A DNA stretch of 7,741 bases from Candidatus Levybacteria bacterium RIFCSPLOWO2_12_FULL_37_14 (GCA_001782645.1 MFPH01000043.1:1-7741), one strand, 5' to 3'. Shown: positions 1 to 5,682, counted from the stretch's first letter. Program-made: numbers and translations. The notes: a model not told the origin generated them from the letters alone.

Positions 1-19
1 AAAGTCAAAAGTCAAAAGT
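1..19. repeat. Heptamer tandem repeat (AAAGTCA, about 2.7 copies)
   Basis: AAAGTCA occurs twice, followed by AAAGT. It is read in frame within thyA as K-V-K-S-Q-K. The period of 7 is not a multiple of 3, so gain or loss of one unit would shift the frame. The array may extend upstream of the window. Confidence 0.6.
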
Positions 20-684
20 GGGCGAAAGAGTTTAGGACGATTGGGACACAGGATGAATTTATTGAGAAAATAAAAAATGGTTCGGCAAGCTCACCATTCG
101 TGTGCGAATGGGGAGAGTTGGGTCCGATTTATGGCAGACAATGGAGGAAATGGGAAACTTCGGACGGGCGGACAATTGATCAGATTGCCTGGGCGATTCA
201 AAAGCTGAAAAAAACTCCGACCAGAAAACATATTTTAATAGCGGCTTGGAATCCGGAATTTGTTTACGAAATGGCAGCTTCCCGCGAAAAGTCAGTTGTA
301 CTTCCTCCTTGTCATTCATTTTTCCAGATTAACGTGAACGATAAAAACGAGCTGTCTTTGCAGCTTTATCAAAGAAGCTCCGATGTATTTTTGGGAGTGC
401 CGTTTAATATTGTCAGCTATGCGCTCTTAACCATGATGTTTGCGCATATTGGCGGATTCAAGCCGGGAGAATTTGTGCATACTTTTGGTGACGTGCATAT
501 TTATGGAAATCACATGGAGCAAGTAAAAGAGCAGCTGAAGAGGAAACCGCGGCCTTTCCCAACCATAAAGTTAAATCCAAAAGTTAAAAATATCGATGAT
601 TTCAAAATCGAAGATTTTACTTTGGAAAACTACAATCCCTATCCGCCGATAAAAGCAGAAGTAACTGTTGTGGGAGGATTTTAA
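1..684 (+). CDS. thyA: Thymidylate synthase, 5'-truncated by the window edge
   Basis: The enzyme methylates dUMP to dTMP with 5,10-methylene-tetrahydrofolate and releases dihydrofolate in the cytoplasm. The frame is open from base 1 to the TAA at 682-684, giving 227 visible residues; roughly 40-60 N-terminal residues should lie upstream. Family motifs in order are GELGPIYGRQW (118-150), AWNP, the catalytic cysteine in PPCH (Cys codon 310-312), LYQRSSDVFLGVPFN with the phosphate-binding Arg and the pyrimidine-binding Asn, and FGDVHIYGNH. The GTG at 100 is an internal Val, not a start, because homologous sequence (WAKEF, DEFIEKI) continues upstream. Oddities: counted back from AWNP, the two arginines donated to the partner subunit in E. 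coli (R126, R127) fall on Lys and His (226-231), with an Arg just before (223-225). The first 19 bases are a heptamer repeat where the family usually has IWDEWA-like sequence. The gene pairs functionally with folA downstream. Identity is certain. Confidence 0.96.
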   Translation, partial: KVKSQKWAKEFRTIGTQDEFIEKIKNGSASSPFVCEWGELGPIYGRQWRKWETSDGRTIDQIAWAIQKLKKTPTRKHILIAAWNPEFVYEMAASREKSVVLPPCHSFFQINVNDKNELSLQLYQRSSDVFLGVPFNIVSYALLTMMFAHIGGFKPGEFVHTFGDVHIYGNHMEQVKEQLKRKPRPFPTIKLNPKVKNIDDFKIEDFTLENYNPYPPIKAEVTVVGGF

Positions 685-694
685 TGTTGCTCCG

Positions 695-721
695 TGTCAT
701 CCCGAACTTGTTTCGGGATCT
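695..721 (+). repeat. 27-nt palindromic repeat, left copy
   Basis: The unit begins TGTCAT and ends GGGATCT. The arms ATCCCGAA (699-706) and TTCGGGAT (712-719) form a perfect 8-bp stem around the loop CTTGT. It starts 10 nt after the thyA stop and ends 3 nt before the stop of the opposing GIY-YIG gene. An inverted copy of the same length lies at 1044-1070, with 21 of 27 positions identical. No T-run follows the stem on the plus strand, so it is not a classic intrinsic terminator, though a 3'-end role for thyA mRNA is possible. Confidence 0.8.
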
Positions 722-724
722 ACT

Positions 725-1018
725 TTAATCAAAAACAGACATATCATCAAATTTGGGATTTACTTTTTTGATTAGATTTATTTTCCAGTCTCTGTGCCAA
801 TTTTTTAACTGTTTTTCCCTTGCAATGGCCTCTTTTATGTCGCTGTACTCTTCGAGATACACAAGTTTTTTGACTTTATATTTTTTTGTAAAACCTTCCA
901 TCAAGCCAAATTTATGTTCAAAAAGTCTTTTGAAAATACTGTTGGTAACACCAATATAGAAAGTTGTATTGTATTTATTTGTTAGAATATAAATATAATA
1001 AATTAACTTTCTTCGCAT
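725..1018 (-). CDS. GIY-YIG single-domain endonuclease family protein
   Basis: A 97-residue protein of the small single-domain GIY-YIG group (YhbQ/UPF0213-like). The two-part signature is Y8-I9-Y10 and Y21-I22-G23. The conserved Arg is R31 in FKRLFEH, and the likely metal-binding Glu is E68 in AIAREKQLKNW. These residues suggest an intact nuclease fold that could cut DNA; the target is unknown. ATG at 1018-1016 is the start. There is no Shine-Dalgarno, but a perfect TATAAT on the minus strand (1032-1027) lies 8 nt upstream, suggesting a leaderless mRNA. The gene runs against thyA and folA, separating two genes that often adjoin, and inverted copies of one palindromic repeat bracket it. This looks like a separately acquired cassette. 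The plus-strand frame at 753-959 is a shadow. Family assignment is firm; function is not known. Confidence 0.9.
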   Translation of the reverse strand: MRRKLIYYIYILTNKYNTTFYIGVTNSIFKRLFEHKFGLMEGFTKKYKVKKLVYLEEYSDIKEAIAREKQLKNWHRDWKINLIKKVNPKFDDMSVFD

Positions 1019-1026
1019 GCTGCTTT

Positions 1027-1036
1027 ATTATATAAT
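1027..1036. promoter_or_regulatory. Palindromic double -10 element, possible bidirectional promoter
   Basis: ATTATATAAT is its own reverse complement and holds TATAAT on both strands (plus 1031-1036, minus 1032-1027). On the minus strand it lies 8 nt before the GIY-YIG start. On the plus strand it would start transcription near 1043, so that the right repeat copy becomes the 5' hairpin of the folA mRNA. No good -35 was found for either direction (plus TTTCTT at 1008-1013; minus ATCTCA at 1055-1050), so the call is tentative. Confidence 0.4.
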
Positions 1037-1043
1037 GCTTTTG

Positions 1044-1070
1044 AGATGCTGAGATAAGTTCAGCATGACA
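1044..1070 (-). repeat. 27-nt palindromic repeat, right copy (inverted)
   Basis: Read on the minus strand it begins TGTCATGCTGAACTT and ends CAGCATCT. The arms ATGCTGA (1046-1052) and TCAGCAT (1060-1066) form a 7-bp stem with the loop GATAAGT. It has the same length and design as the copy at 695-721 in the opposite orientation, so both copies have TGTCAT at the outer end of the 695-1070 unit. It lies just upstream of folA, probably within its leader. Confidence 0.8.
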
Positions 1071-1084
1071 ATTAAGAAGAGATT

Positions 1085-1582
1085 ATGAAAATAAGTGCAA
1101 TTGCGGCGATTGGAAAGAATCGGGAACTGGGAAAAGATAACAAGCTCTTGTGGCATATCCAGGAGGATTTGCAGAGATTTAGAGAGATTACAAAAGGACA
1201 TCCTGTTATCATGGGCCGCAAAACTTGGGAATCTCTACCGGTCAAGCCTTTACCAAACCGCACAAACATTGTAGTAACCCGAAATCCCTCATTTAGCTTC
1301 GCAAGGGGAGGCCTTGCGAAGCTGGCGGGGGCTTTAGAAGAGGCGATTGAGATTGCGAAAAAGGAGAAAGGGAGCGAGGAGATCTTTATAATTGGCGGGG
1401 GACAGATTTATAAACAGGCGATGGAAAAAGAATTGGTCGACAAACTTTATTTAACCGTGATTAATGCGAGCGCTGACGCGGACACGTTTTTCCCTGATTA
1501 CTCGGGATTTAAAAAAGTGATGTTTGAAAAAGCAGGCGAGCATAAGGGATTAATATATAAATTTATAGATTTGGAAAAGTAG
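1085..1582 (+). CDS. folA: Dihydrofolate reductase
   Basis: A 165-residue type-I enzyme that reduces dihydrofolate to tetrahydrofolate with NADPH, recycling the product of ThyA. Visible motifs: the N-terminal strand ISAIAAIGKNRELG; NKLLWHIQEDLQRF with the active-site acid D28; VIMGRKTWESLP with the NADPH-binding GRKT; NIVVTRNP; FIIGGGQIYKQAM; and ADTFFPDY. Length is normal for the family. Leu replaces the common Pro before the Trp in the Met20-type loop. Residues 71-80, just after NP, are encoded by a perfect 12-bp palindrome (1295-1323) where homologs have variable strand sequence. ATG at 1085 is preceded by the weak purine-rich AAGAAGAG (1074-1081), only 3 nt away. The gene ends 20 nt from the end of the convergent 680-residue gene. 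Identity is firm. Confidence 0.96.
   Translation: MKISAIAAIGKNRELGKDNKLLWHIQEDLQRFREITKGHPVIMGRKTWESLPVKPLPNRTNIVVTRNPSFSFARGGLAKLAGALEEAIEIAKKEKGSEEIFIIGGGQIYKQAMEKELVDKLYLTVINASADADTFFPDYSGFKKVMFEKAGEHKGLIYKFIDLEK
1295..1323. repeat. 29-bp perfect palindrome inside the folA coding sequence
   Basis: The arms AGCTTCGCAAGG (1295-1306) and CCTTGCGAAGCT (1312-1323) match perfectly over 12 bp around GGAGG. It is in frame and encodes S71-F-A-R-G-G-L-A-K-L80. A GC-rich GGCGGGG follows at 1324-1330. It resembles palindromic elements that insert into coding sequences without breaking the frame, such as the Rickettsia palindromic elements, but is not a recognised copy of them. Confidence 0.75.
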
Positions 1583-1602
1583 TCTTTTGAAGCGAAATAA
1601 AA

Positions 1603-3645
1603 CTAAATATAATATTTGTTTGCGTGACTTCTGGTAACATCCTCACTGTGGATAATTTTATAGATCATTAATTGTTGTTTTTTTTCGTCAGAATCGATTC
1701 CATTCCTATGTCCATTTGAGGTCATAAGTATTCTATATTTACGATATTTTAATTCTATAATTGGTTTTCCGTTATGCATGGCAGTTTTATCTAACATTTT
1801 TAAGATACCCACACCCGTTTCGTTATATTCATTTACCGCCTCAATTATCTTTTTTTGATTTTCCGGCGACACATGCTTCATTAATTTATTCATATTCTTT
1901 TTTTCAGGGAAATTAATATTATGTCTAACTTCGTTTTCCGCAGCAATTTCATTTTCCCCTCCATTGGCATTTTTTCCCAATAATACTTCCGGTATTGGGA
2001 TTAGTGGTTTTTTCGGTTTTGGTTTTGCTTCTTTTGGTCGCGGAACATAAATATCACGATGATCTTTTTTAGAGCCATTGGAATTAAGAACTGTAGGATT
2101 AACTATTGCCGCTTTGGACTTTTGACCCTTTTTATATTCAGCCTCAACTTGTGCCTGAACGGCAAGAAGTATAGACCGCACAAGCAGCATGGCTTCATTT
2201 CTTATCCCTTGCAGTTTTGGCGCATTCGGATCTTTTAAAGAATTCCAATAAATTTTTTCTTTTTTAGTGTTGATGCCTATTGCAAAATTTTCTTTTTCTT
2301 CACATAAAAAAAACTGAATTTTAGTCGGATCACCCTTAGAGATAAATTTCACTATGATATTTTTTAATACTGCCACGCCATGGAAGTCTACGCCGCTTGG
2401 AGAAATTTCATATTTAAGACCTGAAGATTGTTTTAGAATCTGCTCGCTTATTTTTTTGAGATCTTCAAATGAGGGAAATCCTTTTCCTTCAACTCTACTT
2501 TCTGGTAGAAACTTAGTCGTCTCTTCAATAGTAAAGATATCCGCTTCCTGCGGATACACTCTGGTAAATTCTTCTATAACACTAATCAGTTTTGCGTATA
2601 GGTCCGTATGTTCTCCACGCTCGTATAATATTTCCGCTTTTCTATATGCTCCGATCTCATTTTTTGGTTCATTTAAACCTAATCTTACAAGTGTTATAAT
2701 TTTTATATTGATATCTTTTTGATCAAGATATTCCTTTAAAAGCGCACTTAAAGCAGGAAAGTCAGGGGAATTTGGAAAAAAAATTGTTTTCAGTAAATTT
2801 CTTCTCAATGCTAATGCTTGTTCAATAACTCCCCTAGTCTTTGAAACAATCTCCTGTTCTGCGTCGTCATGGCATGGTACCTTAATTTCCTCGAAGATTT
2901 CCGGAGCAAGGACAGATAAAATCGAGAATTGTTCACAGGCGTTGTGAATTGCCTGTCTTGCCGTATGAGGATATGCCTTTACTCTTGGATTATCTGTATT
3001 TTCCAGAAGAATATTATCGTAGGAATATTTTCTTCTTGCCATCGTTGCTTCGACAGATGACCTTAGAAACTGTGACATTTCAAAGTTCTTGCTCCTCAAA
3101 AAATCCACAATAGAAAAACCCTGTATCTTGATGGTTGGTTCACCGCAAGTTTTAAATCTTACAGTTTCCATTAACGGTTGAAAAGAATCGCCGAGGCCAT
3201 GCTTATTAGCTATCCCTAGTTGCTTATCCATAATATCGGTTAGCAGAAGATTTCTTGCAATTCGTAGGGCGGCAACCATGGCGTCCGCTATAACATTTTG
3301 TTTGGGATTAGAGTCTTTAACATTTCGCGTAAGGAATATACTACTGTTGTGAATTTTCACCCTTCTCTTTTCTAGGGCAACCCATATTTCTGTTGGGAAA
3401 TCTTTAGGAAGTCCAAATATTTTGATCCGGTCAGCAAGAGCACTTTCGGCTTTGTCAGCAATGCTGTTAAGGACTGATTGTTCATGGAGAAATGGGTCAG
3501 TCACATTGGGTTTTCCGTCGGCATTATTAATCACGCCCGTAATTATTGGCATAACGCGATCTTGAATGACTAATCTTTGTTCATGAAGCGGCAAGCCGGC
3601 AATTCCTGTTAAAGTAAATGGTTTTTTTACTTCAGCTTTTTCCAT
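1603..3645 (-). CDS. 680-residue protein of unknown function with possible RelE-like C-terminal domain
   Basis: I do not recognise this protein. There is no signal peptide or clear membrane segment, so it is probably cytoplasmic. Three parts are visible: a long, mainly helical N-terminal part (about 1-530); a linker rich in Pro, Lys, Gly and Asn (about 533-592, with PRPKEAKPKPKKPLIPIP at 535-552); and a basic C-terminal part (about 593-680). The last part contains GKPIIELKYRKYRILM (about 625-641) followed by MIYKIIHS, an order of strands reminiscent of RelE/ParE toxins; this is a weak resemblance only. ATG at 3645-3643 has no Shine-Dalgarno, and a TAGAAT hexamer lies 7 nt upstream, suggesting a leaderless mRNA. 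Being a single open frame of 2 kb it is surely coding. It looks more AT-rich than neighbouring folA and glyA, which may point to separate acquisition. It is divergent from glyA and convergent with folA; no adjacent antitoxin gene is seen. Confidence 0.88.
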   Translation of the reverse strand: MEKAEVKKPFTLTGIAGLPLHEQRLVIQDRVMPIITGVINNADGKPNVTDPFLHEQSVLNSIADKAESALADRIKIFGLPKDFPTEIWVALEKRRVKIHNSSIFLTRNVKDSNPKQNVIADAMVAALRIARNLLLTDIMDKQLGIANKHGLGDSFQPLMETVRFKTCGEPTIKIQGFSIVDFLRSKNFEMSQFLRSSVEATMARRKYSYDNILLENTDNPRVKAYPHTARQAIHNACEQFSILSVLAPEIFEEIKVPCHDDAEQEIVSKTRGVIEQALALRRNLLKTIFFPNSPDFPALSALLKEYLDQKDINIKIITLVRLGLNEPKNEIGAYRKAEILYERGEHTDLYAKLISVIEEFTRVYPQEADIFTIEETTKFLPESRVEGKGFPSFEDLKKISEQILKQSSGLKYEISPSGVDFHGVAVLKNIIVKFISKGDPTKIQFFLCEEKENFAIGINTKKEKIYWNSLKDPNAPKLQGIRNEAMLLVRSILLAVQAQVEAEYKKGQKSKAAIVNPTVLNSNGSKKDHRDIYVPRPKEAKPKPKKPLIPIPEVLLGKNANGGENEIAAENEVRHNINFPEKKNMNKLMKHVSPENQKKIIEAVNEYNETGVGILKMLDKTAMHNGKPIIELKYRKYRILMTSNGHRNGIDSDEKKQQLMIYKIIHSEDVTRSHANKYYI

Positions 3646-3652
3646 AGGATGT

Positions 3653-3658
3653 ATTCTA
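3653..3658 (-). promoter_or_regulatory. -10-like element of the 680-residue gene
   Basis: The minus strand reads TAGAAT, 7 nt before the ATG. The best -35 candidate at 17-nt spacing is TTTTGA, which is weak. If used, transcription would begin at or next to the start codon. Confidence 0.4.
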
Positions 3659-3706
3659 ACATATTATTATTTCAATCAAAAGCTAGGATTGACATAATTT
3701 TGTGTC

Positions 3707-3735
3707 TTGTAAAGTTTGGGAAATCGCTATATACT
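3707..3735 (+). promoter_or_regulatory. Sigma-70-type promoter of glyA
   Basis: TTGTAA (3707-3712), a 17-nt spacer and TATACT (3730-3735) predict a start near 3742, about 6 nt before the glyA ATG at 3748. This argues that the longer frame opening at 3649 is not the true start. A perfect TTGACA at 3689-3694 has no partner -10 at proper spacing. Confidence 0.6.
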
Positions 3736-3747
3736 CTCAATAAATTC

Positions 3748-4992
3748 ATGAACAATCTTAAAAAATCTGACCCCAAGATTTATAACATCATCAAGCTTGA
3801 AGAGAAGAGACAGAAAGAAGGGATTGAGTTAATTGCCTCGGAAAACTATGTTTCCAAGCCTGTGCTGGAGGCGATGGGAAGTATCCTAACCAATAAGTAC
3901 TCGGAAGGCTATCCGGGCAAACGTTATTATGGGGGAAATCAGATTATTGATCAGGCGGAAAGCTTGGCAGTTAATCGTGCCAAAAAACTTTTTGGCGCAG
4001 AACACATTAATGTTCAGCCTTTGTCGGGAAGCCCTGCAAATCTGGCTGTTTATATGGCATTACTTAATCCCGGCGATAAGGTTTTGGGTTTTTCTTTGGA
4101 TCAGGGGGGGCATCTTTCACATGGACATCCGTTAAATTTTTCAGGAAAACTATATAAAATTATTCCATATTTTGTAAATAGGAAAACAGAGGTAATCGAC
4201 ATGGATGAGGTTGAAAGAATTGCCTTGAGAGAGGGTCCAAAAATGATTCTGGCCGGATTTTCTGCATACAGCCGGGATATGGATTGGAAAAGATTTAAAG
4301 AGATTGCGGACAAAGTTGGCGCTTTTACTTTTGCAGATATCGCACATATTGCGGGACTTATTGCCGGCGGACAGCTGGAAAGTCCGGTTCCTTATTTTGA
4401 CGTAGTTTCTACGACAACGCACAAAACTCTTAGGGGTCCAAGAGGGGCAATGATTATGTGCAAAGAAGAATTTGCGAAAGCTATCGATAGAGCAGTTTTT
4501 CCGGGAGTTCAGGGAGGACCGCATGACCATATTAATGCGGCCAAAGCAGTTGCTTTCGGTGAAGCGCTAAAACCGTCATTCAAAAAATACTCTTCTCAGG
4601 TTATCAAAAATGCAAAAGCACTGAGTTCTGCTTTGCAGAAGAGAGGATACAGAATAATTTCCGGCGGAACCGATAATCATTTGATGTTGGTTGATGTATA
4701 TGGGAGCAAGAATATTACGGGCAAAGAGGCTGAACATACGCTCGAGGAAGTTGGAATTTCCATTAACAAAAATATGATTCCTTTTGATCCGAGAAAACCT
4801 TTGGATCCGTCAGGAATAAGACTTGGTACTCCGGCAGTTACCACCAGGGGAGCTAAAGAGAAGGATATGGAGAAAATAGCTAAGTTTATTGACGAAGCGT
4901 TAATGGCAAAAAATAACGCTAGCGTATTAAATAAAATCGGAAAGCAAGTTAAAACTTTCTCCCTTCAATTTCCGGTGCCGGGAATTAAATAA
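3748..4992 (+). CDS. glyA: Serine hydroxymethyltransferase
   Basis: A 414-residue PLP enzyme that converts serine and tetrahydrofolate to glycine and 5,10-methylene-tetrahydrofolate, the substrate of ThyA. Motifs: ELIASENYVS, NKYSEGYPGKRYYGG, NVQPLSGSPAN, GGHLSHGH, DIAHIAGLIAGG, and STTTHKTLRGPRG with the PLP-binding lysine K226 (codon 4423-4425; K229 in E. coli), then VFPGVQGGPHDH, and IRLGTPAVTTRG near the C-terminus. Length matches the family. The frame is open from an ATG at 3649, but residues before 3748 do not look like SHMT and the promoter lies inside them; MNNLKKSDPKIYNII from 3748 is the normal N-terminus. No Shine-Dalgarno precedes the start, consistent with a very short leader. 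A run of seven G (4104-4110) encodes part of the conserved GGH motif. Identity is certain; the start is likely. Confidence 0.97.
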   Translation: MNNLKKSDPKIYNIIKLEEKRQKEGIELIASENYVSKPVLEAMGSILTNKYSEGYPGKRYYGGNQIIDQAESLAVNRAKKLFGAEHINVQPLSGSPANLAVYMALLNPGDKVLGFSLDQGGHLSHGHPLNFSGKLYKIIPYFVNRKTEVIDMDEVERIALREGPKMILAGFSAYSRDMDWKRFKEIADKVGAFTFADIAHIAGLIAGGQLESPVPYFDVVSTTTHKTLRGPRGAMIMCKEEFAKAIDRAVFPGVQGGPHDHINAAKAVAFGEALKPSFKKYSSQVIKNAKALSSALQKRGYRIISGGTDNHLMLVDVYGSKNITGKEAEHTLEEVGISINKNMIPFDPRKPLDPSGIRLGTPAVTTRGAKEKDMEKIAKFIDEALMAKNNASVLNKIGKQVKTFSLQFPVPGIK

Positions 4993-5032
4993 AAACCCCT
5001 TAAGGTTTCAAACGAGCAAAAAAGCTTTGCTC
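4993..5032. terminator. Hairpins between convergent glyA and the 108-residue gene
   Basis: Two stems follow the glyA stop: AAACC/GGTTT (4993-4997 with 5004-5008), and GAGCAAA/TTTGCTC (5014-5020 with 5026-5032, loop AAAGC). No strong T-run follows either stem on either strand. The place between two convergent genes suits a bidirectional transcript end, but the sequence is not a textbook terminator. Confidence 0.35.
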
Positions 5033-5042
5033 AAAATTCCCC

Positions 5043-5369
5043 CTATTCTAATCCCCGGGATTTTTCAGCGGAAGGAGCATAGCTAAGCTCTTTTTTTACA
5101 AATAAGATATGTTCCCAAAAGGTACGGGCAATTGGTGAAAAAAGTGATTTAAGATATGGCTTATTAAGGTCAGACCCTTCATATAGTATTCCATCAGAAT
5201 CGTCAAAGTGCTTATTACGTGCAAATTGTTGCCGGAAATGATCATTGTCCACGATTAAAAGCCTAATGGAGGGATTGCCGCTCGCAATCTTTATTGGATC
5301 ACCTGGTTTTAATATGGTTATCTTGGATTTGCCTGGGAATCGAGGCATCGCTTCCATAGAAAGTGTCAT
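5043..5369 (-). CDS. Small protein of unknown function (108 residues)
   Basis: I do not recognise it. The sequence is mixed and soluble-looking: a basic N-terminus (MPRFPGKSKITILKPGDPIK), a short strand-like IRLLIVDNDH, an acidic middle (HFDDSDGILYEGSD) and a helical end (FWEHILFVKKELSY). No signal peptide, membrane segment or cysteine is visible. ATG at 5369-5367 is preceded 8 nt upstream by an extended -10 on the minus strand and has no Shine-Dalgarno; ATGs at 5357 and 5348 are alternatives. It is divergent from the 63-residue gene and convergent with glyA. Its balanced composition and its own promoter favour a real gene over the overlapping plus-strand frame at 5245-5466. Moderate certainty. 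Confidence 0.6.
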   Translation of the reverse strand: MTLSMEAMPRFPGKSKITILKPGDPIKIASGNPSIRLLIVDNDHFRQQFARNKHFDDSDGILYEGSDLNKPYLKSLFSPIARTFWEHILFVKKELSYAPSAEKSRGLE

Positions 5370-5377
5370 AGCTGTAA

Positions 5378-5386
5378 ACTATACCA
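5378..5386 (-). promoter_or_regulatory. Extended -10 promoter of the 108-residue gene
   Basis: The minus strand reads TGGTATAGT, an extended -10 (TGn plus a 5 of 6 match to TATAAT). The -35 at 17 nt is weak (TAGATT). The predicted start is near 5371, two bases before the ATG at 5369. Confidence 0.5.
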
Positions 5387-5430
5387 GAAAAATTTTAAAA
5401 AATCTACGAATAAGTATTTTTTGTTTGTGC

Positions 5431-5459
5431 TTGACAAGAGGAGAGGAAGAGAATATAAG
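5431..5459 (+). promoter_or_regulatory. Strong sigma-70-type promoter of the 63-residue gene
   Basis: A perfect TTGACA (5431-5436), a 17-nt spacer and TATAAG (5454-5459) predict a start near 5466, about 17 nt before the ATG at 5483. This is the best -35 match with correct spacing in the window and strongly supports transcription of the small gene downstream. Confidence 0.7.
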
Positions 5460-5482
5460 CAGTTAGCTAATTGTTTAAAATT

Positions 5483-5674
5483 ATGACAAGCGAATCTAAA
5501 GCTAATTTTCTTACATTGGGGGAAATTATTGTTAGGTTTCCTCCAAAAGTAGAGGTATTTAAGTCTGTAAACGGCGAAAGCATGTCCTCCTGGATGATTT
5601 CAAGAAATGAAAATGACATAATGGTTTACGCTGTTTTGATTGAAAAATCGGTTCAGGTTAAGCAAGAAGTTTAA
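5483..5674 (+). CDS. Small protein of unknown function (63 residues)
   Basis: I do not recognise it. The product MTSESKANFLTLGEIIVRF... is soluble-looking, with alternating hydrophobic residues (GEIIVRFPPKVEVF, IMVYAVLIEKSVQV) that suggest a small beta-rich fold. No signal peptide, membrane helix or cysteine is seen. A TTG at 5471 could add four residues, but ATG at 5483 is the simpler start; neither has a Shine-Dalgarno. A near-consensus promoter stands just upstream, so the gene is likely real despite its size. It is divergent from the 108-residue gene, and its stop is 8 nt before the rpsB -35 element. Function cannot be inferred. Confidence 0.6.
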   Translation: MTSESKANFLTLGEIIVRFPPKVEVFKSVNGESMSSWMISRNENDIMVYAVLIEKSVQVKQEV

Positions 5675-5682
5675 TTTTGCTC

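Noticed and set aside
695..721. Left repeat copy as the intrinsic terminator of thyA.
   Set aside because: No T-run follows the stem, and the copy at 1044-1070 lies upstream of folA, where termination would make little sense.
3649..3747. Longer glyA reading frame from the ATG at 3649, adding 33 residues.
   Set aside because: The added residues do not resemble SHMT, and a good promoter with its predicted start near 3742 lies within them.
4104..4110. Run of seven G in glyA as a possible phase-variation tract or sequencing error.
   Set aside because: The frame is intact on both sides and the run encodes part of the conserved GGHLSHG motif, so no frameshift is present; a housekeeping gene is an unlikely phase-variable target.
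4150..4530. Minus-strand frames inside glyA (4101-4313 and 4150-4530).
   Set aside because: They are antisense to a highly conserved enzyme gene and have no promoter or ribosome binding site; they are shadows.
5043..5369. CsrA-like RNA-binding protein, because of KITILKPGDPIKIA near the N-terminus.
   Set aside because: The resemblance covers only a few residues; the protein is much longer than CsrA and the conserved CsrA RNA-binding end is not seen.
5245..5466. Plus-strand frame of 73 codons overlapping the 108-residue gene.
   Set aside because: It lies mostly antisense to a better candidate and runs through the promoter of the downstream gene; it has no ribosome binding site.
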